Shown here: positions 1 to 6,123 of the stretch, one piece after another | How positions within the stretch are numbered: the first letter of the stretch is position 1 | Layout: each line of letters begins with the position of its first letter | Assembly (NCBI GenBank): GCA_025455285.1 | Contig: JALOMU010000259.1 | Location: 1-6,123 of the forward strand | Direction: 5' to 3' | DNA: 6,123 nt | From: Flavihumibacter sp. | GTDB lineage: Bacteria; Bacteroidota; Bacteroidia; Chitinophagales; Chitinophagaceae | The notes under the pieces: model-generated | Databases searched by the model: none | Seen by the model: the letters and a program-made list of their open reading frames with translations, nothing else | What the model was told of the DNA's origin: nothing | Translations under genes and position numbers: made by a program

Positions 1-134
1 CTGATGGAGAGGCATATAAAGAAACCTATCATCCAGTAAGTGGACGTGAGGCCGGTTGTTTCCTTTGCCTTTCCAAGGCAGGTTGCAAATCCCACTTCAA
101 AAAATCCGGCAATGATCAGTAAGATCCAGTTCAT
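1..134 (-). CDS. SMR-family small multidrug/guanidinium-type efflux protein, N-terminal part (cut by window edge)
   Basis: The first 44 codons of a gene that runs off the left edge. The protein starts MNWILLIIAGFFEVGFATCL, followed by a short basic stretch (GKAKETTG) and a second hydrophobic segment beginning TYWMIGFFICL. This is the layout of the small multidrug resistance family: four-helix inner-membrane proteins that dimerise and exchange protons for cationic substrates. Glu13 in the first helix sits where the family keeps its essential proton- and substrate-binding glutamate. Whether it is of the Gdx/SugE (guanidinium) or EmrE/Qac (quaternary ammonium) type cannot be decided from the first 44 residues. 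The start lies 21 bases after the stop of the larger metH gene on the same strand, so the two are probably co-transcribed. No clear Shine-Dalgarno precedes the ATG, which is common in Bacteroidota. Family assignment is fairly sure; subtype is open. Confidence 0.8.
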   Translation of the reverse strand, partial: MNWILLIIAGFFEVGFATCLGKAKETTGLTSTYWMIGFFICLSI

Positions 135-155
135 GGTTGGCGAAGTTTTTCATGA

Positions 156-2840
156 TTAATCTTCCAGGATCGGTCGCAGCCAACGGGTAATTTCTTCTAT
201 CGAAAGTCCCTTTCTTCTGGCATAGTCTTCGAGCTGATCCTCCTTGATTTTTCCGACACCAAAATACTGACTTTGCGGGTGAGCGAAATACCATCCGCAT
301 ACAGAAGCAGCAGGATACATTGCCAGTGATTCCGTAAGTGTGATTCCGGTAGTCTGCTCTCCGCCCAACAAATGGAATAGTTTGTATTTCTCCGTATGAT
401 CCGGACAGGCAGGATAACCGGGTGCCGGACGAATACCCACATATTTCTCTTTGATCAGTTCTTCATTGGTGAGTTGTTCGTCTTTTGCATAACCCCACCA
501 GTCGGTACGCACTTTGGCATGCAGCCATTCCGCCAAAGCTTCCGCCAGTCGGTCTGCCAGTGCCTGCAACATGATTTTATTATAATCATCGTGCTGTTCA
601 ATGAAATGCTGCAGATGCGGTTCAATACCTTCAATCGTTACAGAGAAGGCTCCGATATAATCTTCTTTACCTGCAGTTTCAGGGGCAATAAAATCAGCCA
701 GGGAGAAATTCGGTTGTCCGGGTGCCTTTTTAATCTGCTGCCTTAAACACTCCAGGTTATAATAACTTTCATCCGTATGCAGGCGAATACTGTTACCGGT
801 TGAAACAGCAGGCCAGAAACCAGCCACTGCTCTGGCATTCAACCATTTTTCATCTACTATTTTCTTCAGCAGGGCAAGTGCGTCATTGTACAGTTTGGTG
901 GCTTCCTTGCCGATCACTTCATCTTCCAGCAGTTGCGGGAAGCGGCCACCCAGTTCCCAGGCAATGAAAAAGGGAGCCCAGTCTATGTATGGTACAAGTT
1001 CGTTTAAGGGTACCTGTTGTAATACTCTTGTACCCGTGAACTGAGGTTTTACAGGTTCGTAAGCCGACCAGTCGATGGCAGTTTTATTTGCTGAAGCTTT
1101 TTCAAAACCCAGGTAGGTTTTGATAGTTTTTTTCTTCTCGAAATCTTCTCTAAGTTGTTGGTACTCTGAAACTGTATCATTTAATAATTTATCCCGCTGT
1201 TCATTGCTTAACAGGGAACTTGCCACTGTAACACTTCTTGAGGCATCCAGCACATGAATCACTCCATTGTCATATTGCGGTGCGATTTTAACGGCTGTAT
1301 GCATGCGGCTGGTAGTAGCGCCACCAATCAGCAGTGGTTGCTTCATGCCTCTGCGTTTCATTTCATGCGCTACGTGCACCATTTCATCCAGGGAAGGGGT
1401 GATCAATCCGCTAAGACCAATGATGTCTACATTTTCTTTGATGGCCGTATCCAGGATTTTATCTGCGGGCACCATTACACCCAGGTCAATGATGTCATAA
1501 CCATTACATCCCAATACCACACCCACAATATTTTTACCGATATCGTGTACATCTCCTTTTACGGTGGCGAGTAAAACTTTTGCAACGGAACCCTGCTGGG
1601 CTGCCGGATTGTTTTTCTTTTCTTCTTCTATAAAGGGAGTGAGCCAGGCCACGCTTTTTTTCATCACACGGGCGCTTTTCACTACCTGGGGCAGGAACAT
1701 TTTACCGGCACCAAAAAGATCTCCCACCACGTTCATGCCATCCATTAAAGGGCCTTCAATTACATCCAATGGCCGGGGGTATTTCTGTCTCGCCTCTTCC
1801 GTATCTATTTCAATATAATCGGTAATGCCATTGATGAGAGAGTGGGTAAGTCTTGTTTCTACTGGTTCTTTTCTCCAGGCTTCGTCCTTTACAGTTACTT
1901 TGCCTTTGGCTTTCACCGATTCTGCAAAAGCGATTAGTTTTTCTGTAGCCTCGTTATTGTCGTTGTTGCGATTCAGGATAACGTCTTCGCACAACCGACG
2001 TAGTTCCGGTTCGATTTCATCATACACTACCAGCTGACCTGCGTTTACAATGCCCATGTCCATGCCAGCTTTAATAGCATGAAATAAAAATACACTGTGC
2101 ATGGCTTCGCGCACATGGTCATTCCCGCGGAAAGAGAAAGAGAGATTACTCACACCACCACTTATCTTGGTTAGCGGCATTCTCTGTTTGATGATGCGGG
2201 TTGCTTCAATAAAATCAACCGCATAGTTATTATGTTCTTCCAGCCCGGTAGCTACTGCAAAAACATTCGGATCAAAAATGATGTCCTGCGGATCAAAGCC
2301 CACTTCCTTTACCAGTATGTTATAGGCTCGGGTGCAGATATCTACCCGGCGCTGGAGGGTATCTGCCTGGCCCTGTTCATCAAAAGCCATTACCACTACC
2401 GCGGCTCCGAAGAGTTTACAGATTGTTGCTTCCCGTTTGAATTTTTCAACTCCTTCTTTCATGGAGATGGAGTTCACGATGCATTTACCCTGCACGCATT
2501 TTAATCCCGCTTCAATGATCTCAAATTTGGAAGAGTCAATCATGATGGGGATGCGGGCGATATCCGGTTCACTTTGCAGGAGGTTCAGGAATTTGGTCAT
2601 GGCCTGCACGCCATCAAGCAATGCATCATCCATGTTTATATCCAGAATCTGTGCACCGTTTTCTACCTGTTGGCGGGCAACAGAGAGTGCTTCTTCGTAT
2701 TGGTTCTCCCGAATAAGTCGAGCAAATTTTTTAGATCCGGTTACGTTGGTGCGCTCTCCAATATTTACAAAATTGGTTTCCGGACGAACAACCAGTGGTT
2801 CTAAACCGGCGAGGCGCAGAAAGGGATAAATCGTACTCAT
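156..2840 (-). CDS. metH: Methionine synthase, large subunit: folate-, cobalamin- and AdoMet-activation domains
   Basis: An 894-residue protein equal to MetH without its N-terminal homocysteine module. About residues 22-285 form the pterin-binding barrel ([12 protein letters not shown] at 25-36, DINMDD at 67-72, FDPN at 189-192, [14 protein letters not shown] at 227-240). Residues about 325-415 are the helical cap over the cofactor. About 419-550 are the B12-binding Rossmann domain, with D430-V-H432-D-I-G435, where His432 should be the lower cobalt ligand, plus GLSGLIT (475-481) and IGGATTS (505-511). From about 580 to the end is the reactivation domain, with the AdoMet-binding motif [12 protein letters not shown] (804-815). 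All key motifs are present. The protein takes a methyl group from methyltetrahydrofolate onto cob(I)alamin and, when the cofactor is oxidised, re-methylates it using AdoMet and a reductant. Its ATG overlaps the stop of the homocysteine-module gene (ATGA), so translation is likely coupled and the two products act together in the cytoplasm. Confidence 0.96.
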   Translation of the reverse strand: MSTIYPFLRLAGLEPLVVRPETNFVNIGERTNVTGSKKFARLIRENQYEEALSVARQQVENGAQILDINMDDALLDGVQAMTKFLNLLQSEPDIARIPIMIDSSKFEIIEAGLKCVQGKCIVNSISMKEGVEKFKREATICKLFGAAVVVMAFDEQGQADTLQRRVDICTRAYNILVKEVGFDPQDIIFDPNVFAVATGLEEHNNYAVDFIEATRIIKQRMPLTKISGGVSNLSFSFRGNDHVREAMHSVFLFHAIKAGMDMGIVNAGQLVVYDEIEPELRRLCEDVILNRNNDNNEATEKLIAFAESVKAKGKVTVKDEAWRKEPVETRLTHSLINGITDYIEIDTEEARQKYPRPLDVIEGPLMDGMNVVGDLFGAGKMFLPQVVKSARVMKKSVAWLTPFIEEEKKNNPAAQQGSVAKVLLATVKGDVHDIGKNIVGVVLGCNGYDIIDLGVMVPADKILDTAIKENVDIIGLSGLITPSLDEMVHVAHEMKRRGMKQPLLIGGATTSRMHTAVKIAPQYDNGVIHVLDASRSVTVASSLLSNEQRDKLLNDTVSEYQQLREDFEKKKTIKTYLGFEKASANKTAIDWSAYEPVKPQFTGTRVLQQVPLNELVPYIDWAPFFIAWELGGRFPQLLEDEVIGKEATKLYNDALALLKKIVDEKWLNARAVAGFWPAVSTGNSIRLHTDESYYNLECLRQQIKKAPGQPNFSLADFIAPETAGKEDYIGAFSVTIEGIEPHLQHFIEQHDDYNKIMLQALADRLAEALAEWLHAKVRTDWWGYAKDEQLTNEELIKEKYVGIRPAPGYPACPDHTEKYKLFHLLGGEQTTGITLTESLAMYPAASVCGWYFAHPQSQYFGVGKIKEDQLEDYARRKGLSIEEITRWLRPILED

Positions 2841-3859
2841 GCTTCAGTTTCAGTTGCGATGACAGGTAAGGAACGAGGTTTGAATTTTTTTACATGCTCC
2901 GCGATATGGCGGATGTGATCTGGTGTAGTACCACAACATCCTCCTACGATATTGACAAAACCCTCCCGGGCCCAGTCTTCCAGGAAATGCGCGGTTTGTT
3001 CAGGCTGCTCATCGTATTCACCCATGGCATTGGGTAAACCTGCATTCGGATAAGCAGAAGTATAACAGGCTGCGAGCTGGCTCAACTCTTCAATATGGCT
3101 GCGCATATCAGCTGCACCCAATGCACAGTTCAAACCAACACTCAGCGGATTGGCATGCATAACCGAAATATAAAAAGCTTCCAGTGTTTGTCCGGATAAA
3201 GTACGACCAGATGCATCTGTGATTGTACCACTGATCATAATAGGCAACTCAGGTTGATCCGGATGGTCCTGGAAATATTTCTTAGCTGCGAAGATGGCTG
3301 CTTTCGCATTGAGGGTATCAAAGATGGTTTCAATCAGTAAGATGTCAACCCCACCTTTTACCAGTCCGTCGATTTGCTCATAATACGCTTCCACAGCTTC
3401 ATCCCATAAGAGCCCTCTATAACCAGGATTGTTAACATCCGGGGAGAGGCTCAGTGTTTTATTCAGTGGGCCAATCGCGCCAGCAACAAAACGGGGTTTG
3501 GAAGGATCCTTCGCAGTATAATCATCTGCCGCTTTTCGGGCGATGCGGGCGGCTGCTACATTGATCTCATGTGCCAATGCCTGCATATTATAATCTGCCA
3601 GGCTCACCTGTTGTGAGTTGAAGGTATTGGTTTCAATAATATCGGCGCCGGCGTCCAGGTATTCACGGTGGATGCCCTCGATGATAGCAGGTTGCGTGAG
3701 GCAGAGCAGGTCGTTGTTACCTTTCAGATCGGAGGGCCAGTCTTTGAAACGTTCACCGCGGTAATCTGCTTCGGTTAGGCGATGCCGTTGGATCATGGTA
3801 CCCATGGCGCCATCAATGATCAGGATGCGTTGCTCCAGTGCTTTACGAATGTCTTTCAT
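2837..3859 (-). CDS. Homocysteine S-methyltransferase module of a split cobalamin-dependent methionine synthase
   Basis: A 340-residue stand-alone homocysteine-binding TIM barrel, corresponding to the first part of a full-length MetH. It opens with [19 protein letters not shown], carries [13 protein letters not shown] (the E. coli-like start of the barrel), [20 protein letters not shown], the zinc ligand in VGLNC (Cys245), and the paired cysteines in GGCCGTT (Cys308, Cys309). These three cysteines hold the zinc that activates homocysteine. I chose the ATG at 3859 because family similarity begins right after it and AAAGAG lies a few bases upstream. The in-frame ATG at 3904 would add [15 protein letters not shown], which does not look like the family and would run through a palindromic cluster. 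The stop overlaps the start of the large metH gene by four bases. It could also be named bhmT- or mmuM-like, but the neighbour makes methionine synthase the clear reading. The annotated split arrangement is common in Bacteroidota. Confidence 0.93.
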   Translation of the reverse strand: MKDIRKALEQRILIIDGAMGTMIQRHRLTEADYRGERFKDWPSDLKGNNDLLCLTQPAIIEGIHREYLDAGADIIETNTFNSQQVSLADYNMQALAHEINVAAARIARKAADDYTAKDPSKPRFVAGAIGPLNKTLSLSPDVNNPGYRGLLWDEAVEAYYEQIDGLVKGGVDILLIETIFDTLNAKAAIFAAKKYFQDHPDQPELPIMISGTITDASGRTLSGQTLEAFYISVMHANPLSVGLNCALGAADMRSHIEELSQLAACYTSAYPNAGLPNAMGEYDEQPEQTAHFLEDWAREGFVNIVGGCCGTTPDHIRHIAEHVKKFKPRSLPVIATETEA

Positions 3860-3871
3860 AATCTCTTTAAT

Positions 3872-3897
3872 CAACAATTGTTGTAACCAACAGTTGG
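3872..3897. promoter_or_regulatory. Cluster of CAAC/GTTG inverted repeats ahead of the homocysteine methyltransferase gene
   Basis: Positions 3872-3883 form a perfect 12-base palindrome (CAACAATTGTTG). Four bases later 3887-3897 form a second one (CCAAC-A-GTTGG). The half-sites CAAC and GTTG thus alternate four times, 12 to 37 bases upstream of the chosen ATG at 3859. Such a position suits a repressor/activator operator or a leader hairpin in the mRNA. No regulator is known to me for this motif, and it does not match the MetR box or a cobalamin riboswitch core. The function is inferred from position and symmetry only. Confidence 0.35.
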
Positions 3898-3987
3898 CAT
3901 GCACTATAAACGCGGGGGAAACAGAAAGAGGGAGTTTCGGGAGGCGTTTATTAGTTCAGTTAAGCGCTGTTGGCGTTGCCAGGTCGA

Positions 3988-4014
3988 ACAATAAACAAAT
4001 CCCCCTGGCGGGGA
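3988..4014 (-). terminator. Possible Rho-independent terminator after recR
   Basis: Read on the minus strand, TCCCC (4014-4010) and GGGGA (4004-4000) can form a 5-bp, GC-rich stem around a 5-base loop, followed by the T-rich run TTTGTTTATTGTT. It lies about 58 bases past the recR stop and well before the metH start, where a transcript end would be expected. The stem is short and the T run interrupted, so termination strength is uncertain. Confidence 0.4.
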
Positions 4015-4018
4015 AGAT

Positions 4019-4064
4019 GGAGGAAAGGAAGATGGCTGTTCCCTCCTCCTTCTTCCTTTCTTCC
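4019..4064 (-). repeat. Inverted repeat (hairpin) just after recR, inside a homopurine/homopyrimidine tract
   Basis: GAAAGGAAGA (4023-4032, plus strand) is perfectly complementary to TCTTCCTTTC (4051-4060). Allowing one mismatch the stem extends to 4019-4032 against 4051-4064, with an 18-base loop. It begins eight bases past the recR stop in the transcript. The right arm lies within an unbroken 35-base pyrimidine run on the plus strand (4039-4073). The hairpin may protect or help end the recR mRNA; low sequence complexity could also produce it by chance. Confidence 0.45.
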
Positions 4065-4071
4065 TTTTCTC

Positions 4072-4686
4072 CTATGATTTCAGATTCTCCACCGGCATCC
4101 TGTGCTGCAGGCTGCGGGCGAGGGTCATTTCATCGGCGTATTCAAGTTCACCGCCAAAAGCGATACCCCGGGCTATGGTGGTAACCTTCACTGTGGAGGG
4201 TTGTATTTTTTTTTGAATGTAGTAGATAGTAGTATCACCCTGGATGGTTGGGTTCAGTGCGAAAATCAGTTCCTGGATTCCGTCTTCCTGTACACGTTTA
4301 ACAAGTGGCTCAATATAGAGCTGATCAGGCCCCACACCATCCAGCGGAGAGATGATACCTCCAAGTACATGATAGGTTCCGTTGTATTGCTGGGTGCTTT
4401 CAATTGCAATTACATCGCGGATGGATTCCACTACGCAGATGAGTTCCTGCTTGCGCATCGGGTTGGAGCAAATGGAACAAAGCAGGCTGTCGGAGATATT
4501 ATAGCAACGCTGGCAGATATGGGTATCCTTTCGCATGCGTAACAGCGCCGCACCAAACGCCTCCACTTTTTCAGGTTCCTGTTTTAGCAGGTGCAATACC
4601 AGTCGAAGAGCGGTTTTCTTTCCGATTCCGGGTAACTTGCTGAATTCATTCACCGCTTGTTCCAATAAGGCAGAGGGTAATTGCAT
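4072..4686 (-). CDS. recR: Recombination mediator protein RecR
   Basis: A complete 204-residue RecR, the usual length. It acts with RecF/RecO to load RecA onto single-stranded DNA during gap repair. Residues about 7-35 form the helix-hairpin-helix (FSKLPGIGKKTALRLVLHLL). Cys58, Cys61, Cys70 and Cys73 make the C4 zinc finger (CQRC...CSIC). A Toprim domain follows, with VVES (85-88, Glu87), YHVLGGIISPLDGVGP (105-120) and NPTIQGDTTIYYI (145-157). The C-terminal Walker B-like segment has ARGIAFGGELEYADEMTLARS. Where many RecR proteins read (V/M)EG(E/D), this one has Gln149 (IQGD); the effect is unknown. It follows the Ig-like lipoprotein gene by 17 bases on the same strand and may be co-transcribed with it. 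AGG lies only one base before the ATG, too close for a normal Shine-Dalgarno. Identification is secure. Confidence 0.97.
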   Translation of the reverse strand: MQLPSALLEQAVNEFSKLPGIGKKTALRLVLHLLKQEPEKVEAFGAALLRMRKDTHICQRCYNISDSLLCSICSNPMRKQELICVVESIRDVIAIESTQQYNGTYHVLGGIISPLDGVGPDQLYIEPLVKRVQEDGIQELIFALNPTIQGDTTIYYIQKKIQPSTVKVTTIARGIAFGGELEYADEMTLARSLQHRMPVENLKS

Positions 4687-4703
4687 CCTGCAAAATTAAG
4701 CAT

Positions 4704-5393
4704 CTACAGGGTGATATCGATCTCATTGTCCCAGTTGGCTTTAATGGTTATTTTCTTACCAACGGCTTTCACTTTTTCGGGCTGTCTTTTTTCACCGAAG
4801 AAGCTGCCATAATCCCATTTGCCATTTTGGTTTTCGTCAAAGAGAATACGGATTTCAAATTCAGCCGGACGAAAACGCGCAATGCGTAATTCCTTACCAG
4901 GGATGGGATAGCTGAAGGCGACTTTATCATTCTGCACCAGTTGTAATACCGGGTGTAAACTGGTATCAATATTCGGGAATCGGAACCGGATGCTGCCATA
5001 ATCACTGTCCTTCATTGTGCGGAAAGAAATGGTATCGGTTTTTAAGATCGATTTGCCTAAACTGTCTTCTGCCATCCCTTCCTGTGCAATCAGTTTGAAT
5101 CCCTGATCAATCGGCCAGTTGTAGAACAGGGAGTAAAGTTTACCGGTGCTATCCACTTCCAGGCGGTAAGCCAGGGGTTTGAGCTGTTCATCCGTCAGAA
5201 TCAGTTTGGAACTGTCGAAGCTTTTCAGGGAATCCGGGAAGTTCAATACCAGGGTGACCAAATCGCAACCGACGATCCTGCTCTTCTTCTTTTTCTTTTC
5301 TTTTGTTGGTGGGTGCAGCCGGTTTTTTAGGTTTTTGTGGTGGGGCTGGTTCCGCATAGGCATAGAGCTGGATGGACTCCCGCTTCTGCTCAT
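4704..5393 (-). CDS. C-terminal fragment of a frameshifted Ig-like domain lipoprotein
   Basis: This frame holds the C-terminal half of the protein whose N-terminal half is encoded just upstream in another frame. The true match begins at about 5264 (DLVTLVLNFPDSLKSFDSSK); the preceding 43 residues back to the ATG at 5393 are an out-of-frame reading of the upstream fragment and are lysine- and proline-rich noise, so the ATG at 5393 is unlikely to be a genuine start. Later come AEDSLGKSILKTDTISFRT, a DYGSIRFRF strand, a D-x-N-x-N-G-K-W-D loop (186-194), and FFGEKRQPEKV with the end NWDNEIDITL, a familiar ending for Bacteroidota Ig-like lipoproteins. Family role is unknown; it is presumably an envelope protein. 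Without restoring the frame it would have no signal peptide and probably is not made in useful form. recR starts 17 bases after its stop. Confidence 0.75.
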   Translation of the reverse strand: MSRSGSPSSSMPMRNQPHHKNLKNRLHPPTKEKKKKKSRIVGCDLVTLVLNFPDSLKSFDSSKLILTDEQLKPLAYRLEVDSTGKLYSLFYNWPIDQGFKLIAQEGMAEDSLGKSILKTDTISFRTMKDSDYGSIRFRFPNIDTSLHPVLQLVQNDKVAFSYPIPGKELRIARFRPAEFEIRILFDENQNGKWDYGSFFGEKRQPEKVKAVGKKITIKANWDNEIDITL

Positions 5394-6009
5394 TCAATAC
5401 CAGGGTTTGGCCATAAAAGGCAAACAACTGTGTGGGGTCACCGTACTGAGGCACACCTTCATTCTTCAATGCAAAGAGATTGTATGAGCCGGGTGCCAGG
5501 TTATGGAAATGAAAATTACCGGCGCTGTCAACTTTGGTATAATACCTCGGACGTTCTTTCACCACCGCTGAATCATCCAGGTTACGATGCAGCAACACAA
5601 TCATAGTGGAATCGTGTTTGCCAGTTTGCTTGCCGAAATTGAGGGTATACGTAGTATTGGGCTCCAGGGTATCACGCAGGCGAACGCTTACCGTACGCAG
5701 TCTCGATTCAACTGTTGGATTGATCTTAGGAGTCGGACTCACCAGGAGGTTTTGCTGAATCTGGTCGAGGTTTACATATTCATTGAAGGTGAAAACGATC
5801 CGGTTTCCTTTGAAATTTAGGGTAGAATCCTTGGGCTGAAGCAAAACGGGAATCGGGGGAATCGTGTCTTTTGGTCCACCCAGCGGTGGAATAATATTCG
5901 CGCAGCTTTCTGCCAGCGTAATCAGGAAAAGCACGGCTAGGAACAGCAGGAGGCTGCCGGCGGCTTTTTGTGGAATCTTTTTAGGTGATCGGGTGAAATT
6001 CGCTTCCAT
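5188..6009 (-). CDS. N-terminal fragment of a frameshifted Ig-like (SbsA_Ig) domain lipoprotein
   Basis: The first half of a broken gene. From the ATG at 6009 there is a basic N-terminus (TRSPKKIPQK), a hydrophobic core (SLLLFLAVLFLITLA) and a lipobox-like AESC, so Cys36 should be lipidated and the protein held in a membrane of the envelope. The mature part CANIIPPLGGPKDTIPP leads into an SbsA_Ig-type bacterial Ig-like domain (KDSTLNF, FTFNEYVNLDQIQQNLLVSP, RDTLEPNTTYTLNFG), then a small beta domain (VDSAGNFHFHNLAPGSYNLFAL) and a Pro/Lys-rich linker. Family-like sequence stops at about RRLRF (5274-5260); the rest to the stop at 5188 is a wrong-frame tail. The ATG at 6051 would add 14 residues and an unusually long n-region, so I prefer 6009, but either is possible. 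Relative to remembered homologues a block after NFG (5632) is missing. Substrate and function are unknown. Confidence 0.8.
   Translation of the reverse strand: MEANFTRSPKKIPQKAAGSLLLFLAVLFLITLAESCANIIPPLGGPKDTIPPIPVLLQPKDSTLNFKGNRIVFTFNEYVNLDQIQQNLLVSPTPKINPTVESRLRTVSVRLRDTLEPNTTYTLNFGKQTGKHDSTMIVLLHRNLDDSAVVKERPRYYTKVDSAGNFHFHNLAPGSYNLFALKNEGVPQYGDPTQLFAFYGQTLVLNEQKRESIQLYAYAEPAPPQKPKKPAAPTNKRKEKEEEQDRRLRFGHPGIELPGFPEKLRQFQTDSDG
5240..5306 (-). other. Frameshift zone joining the two halves of the lipoprotein gene
   Basis: Going from the upstream to the downstream frame requires skipping one base (equivalently a one-base insertion or a deletion of 3n+2 bases in this copy). The zone includes the A/G run at 5283-5304 (minus strand AAAAGAAAAGAAAAAG and following GAAGAAGAG), a place where one-base length errors arise. 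However, the upstream frame keeps a family-like RRLRF until 5260 and the downstream frame resumes with DLVTLVLNF at 5264. That places the break after the A-rich run and fits a deletion there better than an A-run miscount. Sequencing error and true mutation cannot be told apart from one sequence. Confidence 0.6.
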
Positions 6010-6090
6010 TGAAGGTGCAAACTTAACCGATTTGCGGGCATCCTGAACCATTTTCCTGTAATGGGGTTGTTAAAGCAGCAATTTCAAATC

Positions 6091-6123
6091 ATGGCTGTAT
6101 ACTCTTTAAAAACCGTTCAGGTA
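6091..6123 (+). CDS. Start of a divergent gene, probably SRPBCC family (cut by window edge)
   Basis: Eleven codons, MAVYSLKTVQV, open at an ATG and run off the right edge without a stop. Small SRPBCC (START-like fold, ligand-binding) proteins of Bacteroidota often begin with a closely similar YxLKTxQ strand, which is the only ground for the name. No strong Shine-Dalgarno is visible; upstream is AGCAGCAATTTCAAATC. It would be transcribed away from the lipoprotein gene, leaving 6010-6090 as a shared upstream region. An alternative reading on the other strand is the tail of a gene ending at 6089, with no recognisable sequence. Confidence 0.45.
   Translation, partial: MAVYSLKTVQV

Noticed and set aside
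97..300. 67-codon minus-strand frame ending at 97 and overlapping both the metH end and the SMR start
   Set aside because: It crosses the 3' end of metH and the SMR start in a different frame; the SMR frame beginning at 134 has clear family sequence, this one has none.
1254..1574. Plus-strand open frames inside the large metH gene
   Set aside because: They are antisense shadows of a strongly conserved coding frame and show no recognisable protein sequence.
3860..4071. Cobalamin or SAM riboswitch ahead of the metH genes
   Set aside because: I looked on the minus strand for the B12-box core and for SAM-I type leader motifs and found neither; the gap is also short for a full cobalamin riboswitch plus a terminator.
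4102..4542. 146-codon plus-strand frame opposite recR
   Set aside because: Fully antisense to an intact recR, with no family resemblance; a shadow frame.
5280..5306. Programmed frameshift or transcript slippage in the A-rich run
   Set aside because: The run is interrupted by G, lacks a classical X-XXY-YYZ slippery heptamer, and the needed shift is +1 (or -2). The family-like frame also seems to continue beyond the run, so the break lies after it.
6089..6121. Tail of a minus-strand gene (PERFLKSIQP then stop)
   Set aside because: Ten codons without recognisable sequence; the plus-strand MAVYSLKTVQV over the same bases fits a known protein start better, though neither is certain.

Overview
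The window reads as a piece of a Bacteroidota chromosome, most likely from the Chitinophagaceae/Sphingobacteriia side. Three things point there: methionine synthase is divided into two polypeptides, RecR has a Bacteroidota-like sequence, and a lipoprotein starts its mature part with CANIIPPLGGPKD, which is typical of Ig-like (SbsA_Ig) lipoproteins of that phylum. This placement comes from recalled family features, not from a search.

Nearly everything is on the minus strand, so the genes are read from high to low coordinates. At the right edge (6091-6123) the first codons of a plus-strand gene, probably SRPBCC family, diverge from the rest. Next comes an Ig-like lipoprotein gene (about 6009 to 4704) whose reading frame is broken near 5262. 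Compared with the family it also seems to have lost a block near 5630. Seventeen bases further on is recR (4686-4072), complete, with HhH, zinc finger and Toprim parts. The 212-base gap 4071-3860 contains two hairpins that may end the recR transcript and a cluster of CAAC/GTTG inverted repeats just ahead of the next gene.

The main unit is the cobalamin-dependent methionine synthase, split in two. The homocysteine methyltransferase module (3859-2837) overlaps by ATGA with the folate/B12/AdoMet-activation module (2840-156). Together the two proteins should transfer the methyl group from methyltetrahydrofolate via cobalamin to homocysteine. After 21 bases an SMR-family small multidrug or guanidinium-type exporter begins (134-1) and runs off the left edge.

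I see no mobile element, CRISPR array, tRNA, rRNA or recognisable riboswitch. Most of the window is ordinary housekeeping sequence. The parts worth a second look are the damaged lipoprotein gene, the repeat cluster ahead of the split metH, and the SMR gene placed directly after metH.
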